DNA of 64,000 nt from Calditrichota bacterium (GCA_008501765.1 QQUE01000008.1:124001-188000); one strand, 5' to 3'. Shown: positions 42,933-52,031, numbered from the stretch's first letter. Numbers and translations: made by a program. Notes: generated by a model not told the origin, from the sequence alone.

Positions 42933-45008
42933 ATGGCAGCAATCGCACTGACAATTTCGCAGCAGTTCCGCCGCTACAGCGATATACTTACCGCCATCGC
43001 TGTGCTGGGAATTCTGGCTATAATGATTGTGCCGATGCCGACTTCGCTGTTGGATATTTTGTTGGCACTCAATATTTCTGCGGCTTTGCTGGTGTTGATG
43101 ATCGCGATTTATATGACTGAACCATTGCAATTCAGTGTTTTCCCCGGATTGTTGCTCATTTTAACCCTGTTTCGGCTGTCCCTGAATATCGGTTCGACGC
43201 GGCTTATTCTCGGAGAAGCCTACGCTGGCAATATCATTACGGCATTTGGGAATTTTGTCGTGAAAGGCAATTATGTCGTTGGATTTATTATTTTCTTAAT
43301 TCTTGTAATTATTCAGTTTATCGTAATTACAAAAGGTGCGGGTCGAATTGCTGAAGTAGCAGCCCGTTTTACCCTCGACGCCATGCCGGGAAAACAAATG
43401 GCCATCGATGCCGATTTGAATGCCGGACTAATTGATGATGCACAAGCGCGCCAGCGTCGCGAATCCATTTCCAATGAGGCTGATTTTTATGGCGCTATGG
43501 ATGGGGCCAGTAAATTTGTTCGCGGCGATGCCATTGCCGGCCTGATAATTACTGTGATAAACGTCATCGGTGGATTTATAATCGGCGTTGGCCAACGGGG
43601 CATGGAATTCACCGATGCCGCACAAACGTACTCGTTGCTCTCAATCGGAGACGGCCTGGTTTCACAAATTCCCGCATTAGTTATATCCACAGCTGCCGGT
43701 ATAATCGTTACCCGGGCTGCTTCAGATGCCTCACTCGGCCAGGATTTATTAAAGCAGCTCTTTTTTGAACCGCGTAGTCTGTTTATCGTCGCTGCAACAT
43801 TGGCCGTTTTTGCCACAGCCCCCGGATTGCCTGCACTGCCATTTTTAACATTGAGCGTCCTGTTTTTCATCTCCGGGCGCACAATTTCTTCCGGACGGAA
43901 GAAGGCTGACCAGGCAGAAGCTGTGGATGCCGAAGCAGAGGAAAAAGAAGCGGATGATGATGTTGAACGCTATCTGCACGTCGATGAGCTCGAGCTTGAA
44001 ATTGGCTACGGTGTCATTGCACTTGTCGATTCTGAGCATGGCGGCGATTTGTTGCATCGGATAACAATGATCCGCAAACAGGTAGCACTTGAGCAGGGAA
44101 TCATCGTACCACCGATTCGAATCCGGGATAATATTCAATTGCAGCCGGATGAATATTCGATCAAAATTCGCGGCATTGAGATAGCTCGCGGCGAAGTACG
44201 TTCCGGCTATGTTATGGCGCTTAATCCCGGTGGAATCAAAGAAAAATTGCATGGTATCGACGCGGTTGAACCGGCCTTTGGATTGCCGGCAATCTGGATT
44301 GAAAATTCGCGTCGTGGTGATGCTGAGCGCTTGGGATTCACGGTCGTTGAAGCTGCGGCGGTGCTGGCAACCCATCTGCGGGAATTGCTCAAAGCTTACG
44401 CCCACGAATTGCTCGGCCGCCAGGAAACACAAAAACTGATCGACAATATCAAGCAGGACTATCCGGCGGTCGTCGAAGAATTAATTCCGACCCATTTATC
44501 ACTCGCCAGTGTGCAACGTGTGCTGCAAAACCTCCTTGGTGAACGCGTTTCGATCCGGGATTTGGTGCGAATTCTCGAAACACTCGGGGATCATGTTCAA
44601 TTGACGAAAGATATCGATTTGTTGACGGAATACGTTCGCAATGCACTCGGAGCCTCCCTGCATTTACCCTATGTTGCTGAAGACGGCGCCCTGCATGCCA
44701 TGTCTCTCGATCCGTCAGTTGAACGGCAAATTATCGAATCGGTGCGCAGCAACGAATCATCGATGAAAATTCCAAATTTATCACCGGATATTCTGCAAAA
44801 AATTTACGGAGAAATCAAGAAATTCTCCGACATTTTAATGCAAGATGGATTCCCCGGAGTGCTGGTTGTTTCCCCCAGCGTGCGTCTTTACACCCGGCGA
44901 ATGATCGAAACGGTCTTCCCTGATTTAGCTGTTTTGGCAATCACAGAATTACCTACAACACTTGAAATTAAGCTTGTTGGAGCCATTCGGATAGAAAATG
45001 AAAATTAA
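42933..45008 (+). CDS. flhA: flagellar export gate protein FlhA
   Basis: Main ion-driven export gate. The N-terminal membrane domain (about 20-325) has eight hydrophobic segments and the conserved FRLSLNIGSTRLIL and the FHIPEP-type GRIAEVAARFTLDAMPGKQMAIDADLNAG region. The large cytoplasmic domain (about 350-691) docks substrates. Length 691. It overlaps flhF by 11 nt. Confidence 0.97.
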   Translation: MAAIALTISQQFRRYSDILTAIAVLGILAIMIVPMPTSLLDILLALNISAALLVLMIAIYMTEPLQFSVFPGLLLILTLFRLSLNIGSTRLILGEAYAGNIITAFGNFVVKGNYVVGFIIFLILVIIQFIVITKGAGRIAEVAARFTLDAMPGKQMAIDADLNAGLIDDAQARQRRESISNEADFYGAMDGASKFVRGDAIAGLIITVINVIGGFIIGVGQRGMEFTDAAQTYSLLSIGDGLVSQIPALVISTAAGIIVTRAASDASLGQDLLKQLFFEPRSLFIVAATLAVFATAPGLPALPFLTLSVLFFISGRTISSGRKKADQAEAVDAEAEEKEADDDVERYLHVDELELEIGYGVIALVDSEHGGDLLHRITMIRKQVALEQGIIVPPIRIRDNIQLQPDEYSIKIRGIEIARGEVRSGYVMALNPGGIKEKLHGIDAVEPAFGLPAIWIENSRRGDAERLGFTVVEAAAVLATHLRELLKAYAHELLGRQETQKLIDNIKQDYPAVVEELIPTHLSLASVQRVLQNLLGERVSIRDLVRILETLGDHVQLTKDIDLLTEYVRNALGASLHLPYVAEDGALHAMSLDPSVERQIIESVRSNESSMKIPNLSPDILQKIYGEIKKFSDILMQDGFPGVLVVSPSVRLYTRRMIETVFPDLAVLAITELPTTLEIKLVGAIRIENEN

Positions 45009-46179
45009 AAAGTACCGCGAGAAGAGCATGACCGACGCTCTCAAAAAAGTCAAGCAGGAATTGGGTGAAAATGCCCTGATCTTAAGTTCAAAAAAGCGGC
45101 CCGGAAAAAATGCTGGAATCGAAGTTATTGCAGCCATCGATGGCCAGCCCTTGAAACCGGCCGTTGCTTCGGTGCCGCCGATTCCGGCCTTTGAGGAAAA
45201 AACTCTCGCAACAACGGCAAGCCAGAAAAAGCAAAATTATGCCTCGCGAATTTATGCCGGTACTGAATCCGGTATCATCGAAGAGAAGCGGATTTCTGCA
45301 CCAAATTTTGAAAGAATTACGACGAAGGAAAATGGCGGCCATGTTTCTGAAAACAATCCGGTTCAGACTTCGCTATCTCCATTTCTGGGGCACTTGAGAG
45401 ATACTTTACAAAAAGCGGGCGTGCATGCTGATATTTTGTCATCTTTGCTGCAGGATTTGAGTGACAACGTACCGCAGAAGGAGCTGCGCACACCGGAATC
45501 AACAGCCGATGTTTTGCGTCAAAAATTGAGTTCCTACTTTTATGTTGCACCCCGGAATGAAGTTAAAAAGCAACCGCAAATCATCGCACTCGTCGGCCCA
45601 ACCGGTGTGGGAAAGACCACTTCAATTGCTAAAATTGCAGCGCAATTGACGATTAAGCAACAGGCGCAGGTTGGCTTGATTTCCATCGACACATACCGCA
45701 TCGGCGCCATCGACCAGCTCAAAACTTTTGCTGAAATTGCTGAAATTCCCATGAAAGTGGCATTTTCGCCGCAACAACTGGAGCTCATCCTGCAGTCATT
45801 CGAAGACTATGATTATATTTTCCTCGATACCACTGGCCGCAATCCACGCAACCGGATCTTTTTACGCGAGTTAAAGCTGTTTTTGGAAAACATTGAAATC
45901 GCTGAAGTGCATCTCACATTGAGCGCGACAACGCGTTACGCGGAACTTGAGGATATCGTGCGTTGCTATAAGCAGCTGCCTTTTGACAGAATTCTTTTTA
46001 CCAAAATTGATGAAGTTATGGATCCTGCGGTGATGTTGAACCTGGCTCAGCTCACCGATAAACCAGTTTCCTACGTCTGTAATGGGCAAAATATTCCCGA
46101 TGATTTGATAACCGCAACTGAAGAATCGCTGCCACAAGTGCTCATCGAAGCCTGGGATCTGGATCAATGGATCAGTTGA
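44998..46179 (+). CDS. flhF: flagellar SRP-like GTPase FlhF
   Basis: SRP-type GTPase that sets flagellar number and place. N-terminal B domain (MKIKKYREKSMTDALKKVKQ), a variable linker, N helices (about 125-185) and the G domain with GPTGVGKTT (200-208), DTYRIGAIDQLKTFA and LDTTGRNPRN. Length 393. Its end overlaps flhG by 13 nt. It works with FlhG. Confidence 0.96.
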   Translation: MKIKKYREKSMTDALKKVKQELGENALILSSKKRPGKNAGIEVIAAIDGQPLKPAVASVPPIPAFEEKTLATTASQKKQNYASRIYAGTESGIIEEKRISAPNFERITTKENGGHVSENNPVQTSLSPFLGHLRDTLQKAGVHADILSSLLQDLSDNVPQKELRTPESTADVLRQKLSSYFYVAPRNEVKKQPQIIALVGPTGVGKTTSIAKIAAQLTIKQQAQVGLISIDTYRIGAIDQLKTFAEIAEIPMKVAFSPQQLELILQSFEDYDYIFLDTTGRNPRNRIFLRELKLFLENIEIAEVHLTLSATTRYAELEDIVRCYKQLPFDRILFTKIDEVMDPAVMLNLAQLTDKPVSYVCNGQNIPDDLITATEESLPQVLIEAWDLDQWIS

Positions 46180-47024
46180 AAAAAATGCGGGATTACCGTG
46201 AATCACAACATCAACTCCCGAACCCGAATCGAAATGGAATTGCGGGGCGCCCGGTATTTTGGGGCATTTTTAGCGGCAAAGGCGGCGTTGGTAAATCGAT
46301 TATTTGTGGTTCTTTAGCACTTGAACTCGCCCGTCTGGGATACCGGACACTTTTTGTCGATACTGATTTTTCTTTGCCGAATGCGCAACTGTTATTCGAT
46401 CTGGATGATTTTATCGACCCGGATACATTTTTAAAACAAAATGATGGAAAAACAGGCGTTTTATCTGCGGGAATAAAAAATCTGGATATTTTTACGATGC
46501 AACCGCAAGCGGAACCGGCCAACGCGAAGGTTATCCGTTGCCTCGATTCACTTTTTCAAAATACGGCATCCGAATATGATTTTCTGCTCTTTGATGCTGC
46601 CAATGGTTTCGGTGATGTGCACCGCCGCTTATGCCGGGCCCTGGATTTGATGACGATCACCTCAACTGCCGATCCAGCCTCGATAACAAATGCTTACGCC
46701 TTAATCAAAATGGTAAAAATGCTGCAACCCGGCTTGCCGATGAATGCAGTTATAAACAGGGTCAGTTCACAAGAAAAAGCTGCTGAAGCATTTGGCAAAC
46801 TTAATAAAATTACCGCTCATTTTTTACAATTTGAAGTGCCTTTGCTTTGCTGGTTACGCGAAGACAAACAAGTTGCGGCGCACATACATGAGGGCCTTCA
46901 TCTCGATAAATGGCCACAGAACCTGTCCCTGTTGCACTTGGTGGCCAACGCAGTTGAAAAATTAGCGCCGCAGTTAAAATCCATGGATCCGAAGATTGAA
47001 AACGAACCGGAAGTTTATGCCTGA
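46167..47024 (+). CDS. flhG: flagellar number regulator FlhG (FleN, MinD-like ATPase)
   Basis: MinD/ParA-type ATPase that limits flagellar number. Deviant Walker A SGKGGVGKS (36-44), the switch FVDTDFSLPNAQLL and LLFDAANG. The N-terminal DQLKKMR (2-8) resembles the DQAxxLR helix that stimulates FlhF GTPase in characterised FlhG proteins. Length 285. The ATG overlaps flhF. Confidence 0.95.
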   Translation: MDQLKKMRDYRESQHQLPNPNRNGIAGRPVFWGIFSGKGGVGKSIICGSLALELARLGYRTLFVDTDFSLPNAQLLFDLDDFIDPDTFLKQNDGKTGVLSAGIKNLDIFTMQPQAEPANAKVIRCLDSLFQNTASEYDFLLFDAANGFGDVHRRLCRALDLMTITSTADPASITNAYALIKMVKMLQPGLPMNAVINRVSSQEKAAEAFGKLNKITAHFLQFEVPLLCWLREDKQVAAHIHEGLHLDKWPQNLSLLHLVANAVEKLAPQLKSMDPKIENEPEVYA

Positions 47025-47070
47025 AGCTAAATCTGATATCGATATTGGACTTTTTAGACTGGAGTAGAGA

Positions 47071-47343
47071 ATGGTTCTGAAAGCGTCGCTTTCGTTTTCA
47101 TTGTTCATTTTTATAGTTCAAAATATTGCCGGAGTTCCATACACCGAAACTCTGATGAACAGCATGTTTTACTTTATTCTGGCATTTGTCATTGGCCTGG
47201 TCGCTGATACACTTTACCGTCATATCCGCGTACGGATAAAACTAATTGAAGAGGAAGAACGGCAAAAAAGTGAAGAAGAACAGTCCAAAATGGAGCATGT
47301 TTCACGTGCCAAGGCCCATGCTATGACTAAAATGTTTAGCTGA
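47071..47343 (+). CDS. small membrane protein between flhG and fliA (90 aa)
   Basis: Not recognised. Two hydrophobic segments (about 4-22 and 28-48), then a charged, Glu/Lys-rich helix (about 52-90) facing the cytoplasm. GGAG lies 8 nt before the ATG. It lies 46 nt after flhG and 213 nt before fliA. The context suggests a role in flagellar assembly or FlhFG regulation, which is inference. Confidence 0.75.
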   Translation: MVLKASLSFSLFIFIVQNIAGVPYTETLMNSMFYFILAFVIGLVADTLYRHIRVRIKLIEEEERQKSEEEQSKMEHVSRAKAHAMTKMFS

Positions 47344-47556
47344 AAATATTATGTAGCAGAATAAAAAAAAACAGCGGACAATCAAGAATTGTAATTTTCA
47401 CAAATTGGCTGTGGGAAAGGAGATTGAGTTCAAAATATTATCATTTCTTGTTACAAATTAGCAGCACAGAATTATTGAGTTAATATTTCGCATCGATTTG
47501 TATGAATACTATGGTACAACCGATACTTTTAAAACCCCTTCTTGGAGAATTGCATC

Positions 47557-48321
47557 ATGCCAAATACTGAACAGAAAGTATTGTGGAAAGCTTATCTAGC
47601 GGACGGAGAAGCTGACGTGAGAGAACAGCTCTTATCCAAATATTTGCCTCTCGTAAAGTATGTTGCCGGAAAAATGATGATCAGCCTGCCATCAAGTGTT
47701 GACTATGAAGATTTAGTGAGTTCAGGTGTCATTGGATTGATCGGCGCACTGGATCGCTTTGATCCGACAATGGGAGTCAAATTTGAGACTTTTGTACTAC
47801 CAAGAATTCGGGGTGCAATTCTCGACGAATTGCGCAAACTTGATTGGGCACCACGCTCATTACGGTCAAAAGCACGCAAATTTGACCGGGCGATGAACGA
47901 ATTGGAAAGAGAACTGGGCCGTTCTGTGAACGAAGAAGAAATTATGGAACGCCTCGAAATGCCGGAAAAAGAATTTATCGCATTGATCCGCGATATAAAT
48001 ACAGCTTCACTTGTTTCCCTCGATGGACCGGGCGTGGATGATTCGGAGCAAAGCACCTCAATGTACGATGTGGTGGAAGATCTGAAATCGTCAAATCCGT
48101 ACAGCACAATGGAATCAGACGAGGTGAAAACTTTACTCGTGCGGACGATTGAACGCCTGCCGGAGCAGGAAAAAATTGTCATGGCTCTCTATTATTACGA
48201 AGAATTGACCCTCAGAGAGATCGGGCAAGTTTTGAATATAACTGAATCTCGCGTTAGCCAGGTACACAGTAAAGCTGTCTCAACCTTACGAAATCTTTTA
48301 GCAGAAGAATTAACGGGGTAG
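47557..48321 (+). CDS. fliA: flagellar sigma factor FliA (sigma-28)
   Basis: Directs late flagellar and chemotaxis transcription. Region 2 (LPLVKYVAGKMMISLPSSVDYEDLVSSG), region 3 (RAMNELERELGRSVNEEEI) and region 4 HTH (LTLREIGQVLNITESRVSQVH) are complete. ATG 47557 has GGAG at 9 nt; a TTG at 47542 lies in the same frame but overlaps the ribosome site. Length 254. No flgM is recognised. Sigma-28-like sites lie at 12446 and 63523. Confidence 0.96.
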   Translation: MPNTEQKVLWKAYLADGEADVREQLLSKYLPLVKYVAGKMMISLPSSVDYEDLVSSGVIGLIGALDRFDPTMGVKFETFVLPRIRGAILDELRKLDWAPRSLRSKARKFDRAMNELERELGRSVNEEEIMERLEMPEKEFIALIRDINTASLVSLDGPGVDDSEQSTSMYDVVEDLKSSNPYSTMESDEVKTLLVRTIERLPEQEKIVMALYYYEELTLREIGQVLNITESRVSQVHSKAVSTLRNLLAEELTG

Positions 48322-48355
48322 CCTGGGGCACTACTTCCCGTGAAGGAGGTGCACA

Positions 48356-48661
48356 ATGATTGGACCAGTTGAAATTTCTGATGCCATTGGCAAGACAAGT
48401 GCCGTCGAACGCCTTGCCCAATCGGATAAAATTACTGAAGATGCCAATCAGAAGCAGGCGCATGCTGCAGCAGAACACTTACAGAAAAAGGTGTTGAGCG
48501 AGGCGCCGCCACCCGGAAAAAATGAAAAAGCTGAAAATTCCTTGAGCGATGAGCAAAAGAAAAAGCAAGAGCAGAAAAAACGTGCCAAAAAACAAAAGAA
48601 ACCAGACAAAGATGAAAAAGCGATGACACATCTTGGTTATACAATTGATATCCTGGGCTGA
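48356..48661 (+). CDS. small charged protein after fliA (101 aa)
   Basis: Not recognised. Predicted helical and Lys/Glu/Gln-rich (about 20-90), ending HLGYTIDILG. The ribosome site AAGGAGGTG, 6 nt before the ATG, is among the strongest in the window. There is no membrane segment. It lies 34 nt after fliA and 2 nt before the HDOD gene. The C-terminal LGxxIDx3 resembles the end of the orf at 22229. An anti-sigma role is an unproved option. Confidence 0.78.
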   Translation: MIGPVEISDAIGKTSAVERLAQSDKITEDANQKQAHAAAEHLQKKVLSEAPPPGKNEKAENSLSDEQKKKQEQKKRAKKQKKPDKDEKAMTHLGYTIDILG

Positions 48662-48663
48662 AT

Positions 48664-49584
48664 ATGAATGTTAATGGAAATACCAATTTTTTAGGTGAAG
48701 TTCAGGCGAAGCGCATTGCACAAAACGTCTTGAATTTACCGACGTTGCCAACCGTTGTTGCTAAAATGATGCAGATTATGGATGATTCACGAACGACGGT
48801 TGCCGAGCTCAGCCAGCTCATTTCCAGCGACCAGGTTCTGTCGGCTAAACTTCTGAGATTAGCCAATTCAGCCTACTATGGCATCCCACGAAAAGTGAGC
48901 ACACTGGATTTGGCCATCATCATGCTCGGCTTTGAAAATCTCAAAACATTGGCCCTGGGCCTGAGCGTAATCGATCGCTTTTCCGACAACTGGAACGATG
49001 CTTTTGATTATACCGAGTTTTGGGAGCATGCATTTGGCTGTGCGGTGGCATCCAGCATGGTGGCCCGCGATATCTGCCCGGATAATAAAAGTGAAGCATT
49101 TGTCGCCGGTCTTCTGCACGATGTCGGGAAGTTAATTCTCAGCCAATTTGCAAAACGTCATTTTGCGGCGGTTATAAAAAATGTATCTGCATACGACACT
49201 GATTTTTATTCCGTTGAAAAAGCAATTCTGGGCGTGACACACGCCGATATCGCGGCCTGGTTTGCGGAAAAATGGCAATTCCCGGAGAAATTGATAAGTG
49301 CATTGCAGTACCACCACACGCCGGCGGCTTTGACAAAAGATAACGAATTGGCCGCGTGTGTCCATTTTGGTGATTATCTTGTGCGCCGTGCCGGCGTGGG
49401 ATTTTGTGCCGGTAAAAATATGCCGGAATTTGACAATTCTGTTTTTGCAGACAAACAATTGATGCGTAACGAATTGGGGGAAATAAATTTTCTAATGTAC
49501 GATGAGCAGCTCCACCTTGAATTGGAAGAAGCTGATACTTTTTTAAATATTATTGCAAGGGGTATTAACCATGCAATTGATTAA
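48664..49584 (+). CDS. HDOD domain protein
   Basis: A 306-residue protein made of one HDOD domain (about 20-215) with VVAKMMQIMDDSRTTVAELSQLI, LRLANSAYYGIPRKVSTLDLAIIMLG and LLHDVGKLIL. HDOD is a non-catalytic relative of HD phosphohydrolases used in signalling and motility control. No receiver or EAL domain is attached. It ends in a 14-nt overlap with the next gene. Confidence 0.92.
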   Translation: MNVNGNTNFLGEVQAKRIAQNVLNLPTLPTVVAKMMQIMDDSRTTVAELSQLISSDQVLSAKLLRLANSAYYGIPRKVSTLDLAIIMLGFENLKTLALGLSVIDRFSDNWNDAFDYTEFWEHAFGCAVASSMVARDICPDNKSEAFVAGLLHDVGKLILSQFAKRHFAAVIKNVSAYDTDFYSVEKAILGVTHADIAAWFAEKWQFPEKLISALQYHHTPAALTKDNELAACVHFGDYLVRRAGVGFCAGKNMPEFDNSVFADKQLMRNELGEINFLMYDEQLHLELEEADTFLNIIARGINHAID

Positions 49585-50998
49585 GAAAATACTATTACTC
49601 AGCCTGTTCCTGCAGGCCCCTTTTACGGAAATTGTAGGCCAGCAGGAAGTTCGGGTGACAAAAATCAATTATGAAGAGTTTATCCGGTTTGTTCGATTTG
49701 ATATCTCGGTATCGCAAAAACCGGCAATCACTTTTACAGAGGCCCTCGATCAGGGCACATTGACTATGAATTTAGACGCCCATGTGCCAAAATCACTGGC
49801 TTTGCCGCAGGCAGATCCCGGCTCAATCGCAATACTGCAAAGCGGACAAAAGAGTGTTTTGCAGATTAAATATCCCAGAAAATTCCGCTATGAGTCATTT
49901 TATTATGCACCTAAAAATAAAGTGATTATCGATATTCATCTCGGAGAAAAATTCGTCGCGAAAAATAATCCGGCCCCGATTGTGCCTGTTCAGACGACAA
50001 GTTCATATATGACAGCGTTGACGGCCTTGCAAAATGGTGATACTACCCGGGCAATACAGCATTTTCAAAAAACCATTCAATCGAATCCAAATCACGCACG
50101 CGCACACCTGCAGTTGGGTATCTTGCAAGCATTGCGCGAAGAAAAAGATCAGGCGTTTGTAAGCTTAAAAAAAGCGCAGGAGAATGTTGAGTTTTCGTTT
50201 ATTTCAAATTTATATCTTCAAAAATTAGAAAATACACAGCAAATTTCCACACGCGTTTCTGATGCTCAGCTTCCTGCGCCAATCTCGCAAGATGAAAATC
50301 AAAATACCACCGTGGTTAAAACCAAACCAGGCGCCAGTTCTCAGGCTAACACCGGAAAATCAGGCTTGTTCAAAAGTTTTCTTGATCTGGTGCAGAATCG
50401 GTGGTTGACCCTGTTAGCGATAATCATTATGGCTGCAAGCCTTTATTACGCTTGGCGATACATGACGAAGCCAAAGTCGTCGCTCAAAACTGGCAAAGAC
50501 GACCAGATTCGCCGCATCGTCAATTTAATGGAAAAAAACAATCTGTACCGATCATCCAAATCACCCGGTCAGGTAAGAAATCCTGAAAACCGGGGCAGGT
50601 CGACAATTTCGCCGCCAGATAAAAAGGAAATTATCGACTTAAATGATTCAGCGGAACCCGCGACTCCGCCACCTCGGGAAACAGTAGAAAAAATCCAGCT
50701 TGCGGAAGGTTATCCACCTGCGGAACAACGCATTGAAAGTTCCAGGCTGCGTCAGCTTCAACGGACGATGAATGAAAATAATGTCGTTCCGGAAAGCAGA
50801 AACCGGTTGACGCCTTCGGCCTTAAAAGTGAAATCAGAAGTGCTCGATTATGCACTCGATGGATATTCTGTGCGTGAAATAGCAGAAAAATTGCAGGTTG
50901 GGGTTGGTGAGGTTGAGCTTGTACTCGGTTTGAAAAAAACCTCGCCCGGACATAAAGCGGCGGATGATCCATCACTACGCATCGATTTTTCTTATTGA
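49571..50998 (+). CDS. TPR membrane protein with C-terminal SwrB-like helix-turn-helix
   Basis: Signal peptide (about 1-23), a beta-rich domain (about 25-128), TPR-type repeats (about 145-220), a transmembrane helix (about 278-297), a disordered cytoplasmic stretch, and a final segment (about 420-456) SEVLDYALDGYSVREIAEKL then VGEVELVLGL. That last segment resembles the C-terminal motif of SwrB-type proteins encoded after flagellar sigma factors in Bacillus. ATG 49571 has GGGG at 8 nt. The protein would link periplasmic and cytoplasmic parts; the function is unknown. Confidence 0.78.
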   Translation: MQLIKKILLLSLFLQAPFTEIVGQQEVRVTKINYEEFIRFVRFDISVSQKPAITFTEALDQGTLTMNLDAHVPKSLALPQADPGSIAILQSGQKSVLQIKYPRKFRYESFYYAPKNKVIIDIHLGEKFVAKNNPAPIVPVQTTSSYMTALTALQNGDTTRAIQHFQKTIQSNPNHARAHLQLGILQALREEKDQAFVSLKKAQENVEFSFISNLYLQKLENTQQISTRVSDAQLPAPISQDENQNTTVVKTKPGASSQANTGKSGLFKSFLDLVQNRWLTLLAIIIMAASLYYAWRYMTKPKSSLKTGKDDQIRRIVNLMEKNNLYRSSKSPGQVRNPENRGRSTISPPDKKEIIDLNDSAEPATPPPRETVEKIQLAEGYPPAEQRIESSRLRQLQRTMNENNVVPESRNRLTPSALKVKSEVLDYALDGYSVREIAEKLQVGVGEVELVLGLKKTSPGHKAADDPSLRIDFSY

Positions 50999-51010
50999 TA
51001 ACGACGCCCT

Positions 51011-51697
51011 ATGAATATTCCTCAATCCAGCGATTTTTTATCATCTCCTGTCGCTGTGAAATATATTTCAAAAAAAGTGCTGGAAACACTTTTTCGCCCC
51101 GGCAGAAATTTGCGAGGGATTGTCACACGGGATTTGGGAGAGGGCAAGTTTGTATTTCGTGTTGCTAAATATAATTTGGTGGCAACATCCGTAAAATCTA
51201 TGGTTGTTGGTCAGCAAGTGAAGGTGATTGTTAAACAAAACAAGCCAAAACTTCATCTGCAAATTACACCGGAAACTTTGGAGAAAACAAGCGATGCTCC
51301 GATTCAGGAAAGAGTCTCAAAAGAGGAGACAACTGAACTGCCCCATCTGTATTTAAAAGGCTCGGAGGCGGAAATAATTGAAGAATTGCAAATTCAAGAC
51401 ACTGAACAAACTGAACAGCAGGAAAAAAATGGTGGCGTTGCTTTCATCCTGAGCATGATTTCGGAGCAGGCCGGACAAAGTAGATACCAGTTTAATCAGA
51501 CACCGGAATCACTGCATCTCGACATTTACACCGACAATTTTGGTTGGTTTCAAACTTTGCGTTCCGGATTAAATGAACTTTACCATATTCTGCAGACAAA
51601 TAATGAAAAACAGGTTTTTATAAATATCAGAATGGAAGCAGCGCAGAAATGCCCAGCACCTGCAACAAAATCCAATAATATCAACTTGAAAATATAG
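51011..51697 (+). CDS. FliK-like / YlqG-like protein
   Basis: 228 residues. An N-terminal strand-rich block (about 35-90): RGIVTRDLGEGKFVFRVAKYN, VGQQVKVIVKQNKPKLHLQI, like the OB-like N-terminal segments of FliK-related proteins. The C-terminal part (about 170-210) resembles the Flg_hook domain weakly: SLHLDIYTDNFGWFQTLRSG. Followed by the FlhB-C-like gene, a pairing known as ylqG-ylqH in Bacillus. Weak ribosome site. Family assignment is moderate. Confidence 0.7.
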   Translation: MNIPQSSDFLSSPVAVKYISKKVLETLFRPGRNLRGIVTRDLGEGKFVFRVAKYNLVATSVKSMVVGQQVKVIVKQNKPKLHLQITPETLEKTSDAPIQERVSKEETTELPHLYLKGSEAEIIEELQIQDTEQTEQQEKNGGVAFILSMISEQAGQSRYQFNQTPESLHLDIYTDNFGWFQTLRSGLNELYHILQTNNEKQVFINIRMEAAQKCPAPATKSNNINLKI

Positions 51698-51758
51698 TTC
51701 GAGTTAATAATCGGATAAGTATTGCCGAAAATAAACAGAAAGACCGGGAGACTGTGCA

Positions 51759-52031
51759 ATTACGAAAAAACAGAAAACCGCAGTAGCGCTATCCTACAAA
51801 CCCGGAAATAGTACAGCACCGAAGCTCGTTGCCAAAGGAAAAGGCGTTTTCGCAGACAAAATTTTAGAAATCGCCAGGGAATATAACATTGAGATTTGTG
51901 AAGAAAAGAAACTGGTTGAAGATTTGTTTCACCTTGATATCGAGCGTGAAATTCCAATTGAGCTTTATGACGCTGTAGCGGCTGTTCTGGCCTTTGTTTA
52001 TAATAAACAAACCGCGATGAAAATCAAATAA
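51759..52031 (+). CDS. FlhB C-terminal-domain paralogue (FlhX/YlqH-like), apparent ATT start
   Basis: A 90-residue protein aligned over its whole length with FlhB residues 274-355: TAVALSYKPGNSTAPKLVAKG against YAVALKYEPGKSNAPMIVAKG, and REIPIELYDAVAAVLAFVY against REIPVDAFEAVAEVLSYIY. It lacks membrane helices and the cleaved Asn-Pro. The frame is bounded upstream by TAA (51732-51734) with no ATG, GTG, TTG or CTG before residue 50 or so. ATT at 51759 has GGGAG exactly 8 nt upstream and is the best start. FlhX can replace the FlhB C-domain in Helicobacter. Confidence 0.88.
   Translation: MTKKQKTAVALSYKPGNSTAPKLVAKGKGVFADKILEIAREYNIEICEEKKLVEDLFHLDIEREIPIELYDAVAAVLAFVYNKQTAMKIK

Noticed and set aside
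43845-44432. 195-residue minus-strand open frame
   Set aside because: Antisense to the cytoplasmic part of flhA; no start signals.
47344-47556. c-di-GMP riboswitch or promoter in the gap before fliA
   Set aside because: No conserved GEMM core and no convincing -35/-10, sigma-54 or sigma-28 pair was found; an AAGGAG at about 47417 leads to no meaningful frame.
51705-51731. sigma-28-like TAAT-N15-GCCGAAAA before the FlhX-like gene
   Set aside because: The -10 lacks the T, the -35 is weak, and the gene is well placed for cotranscription with its neighbours; the match is near chance.
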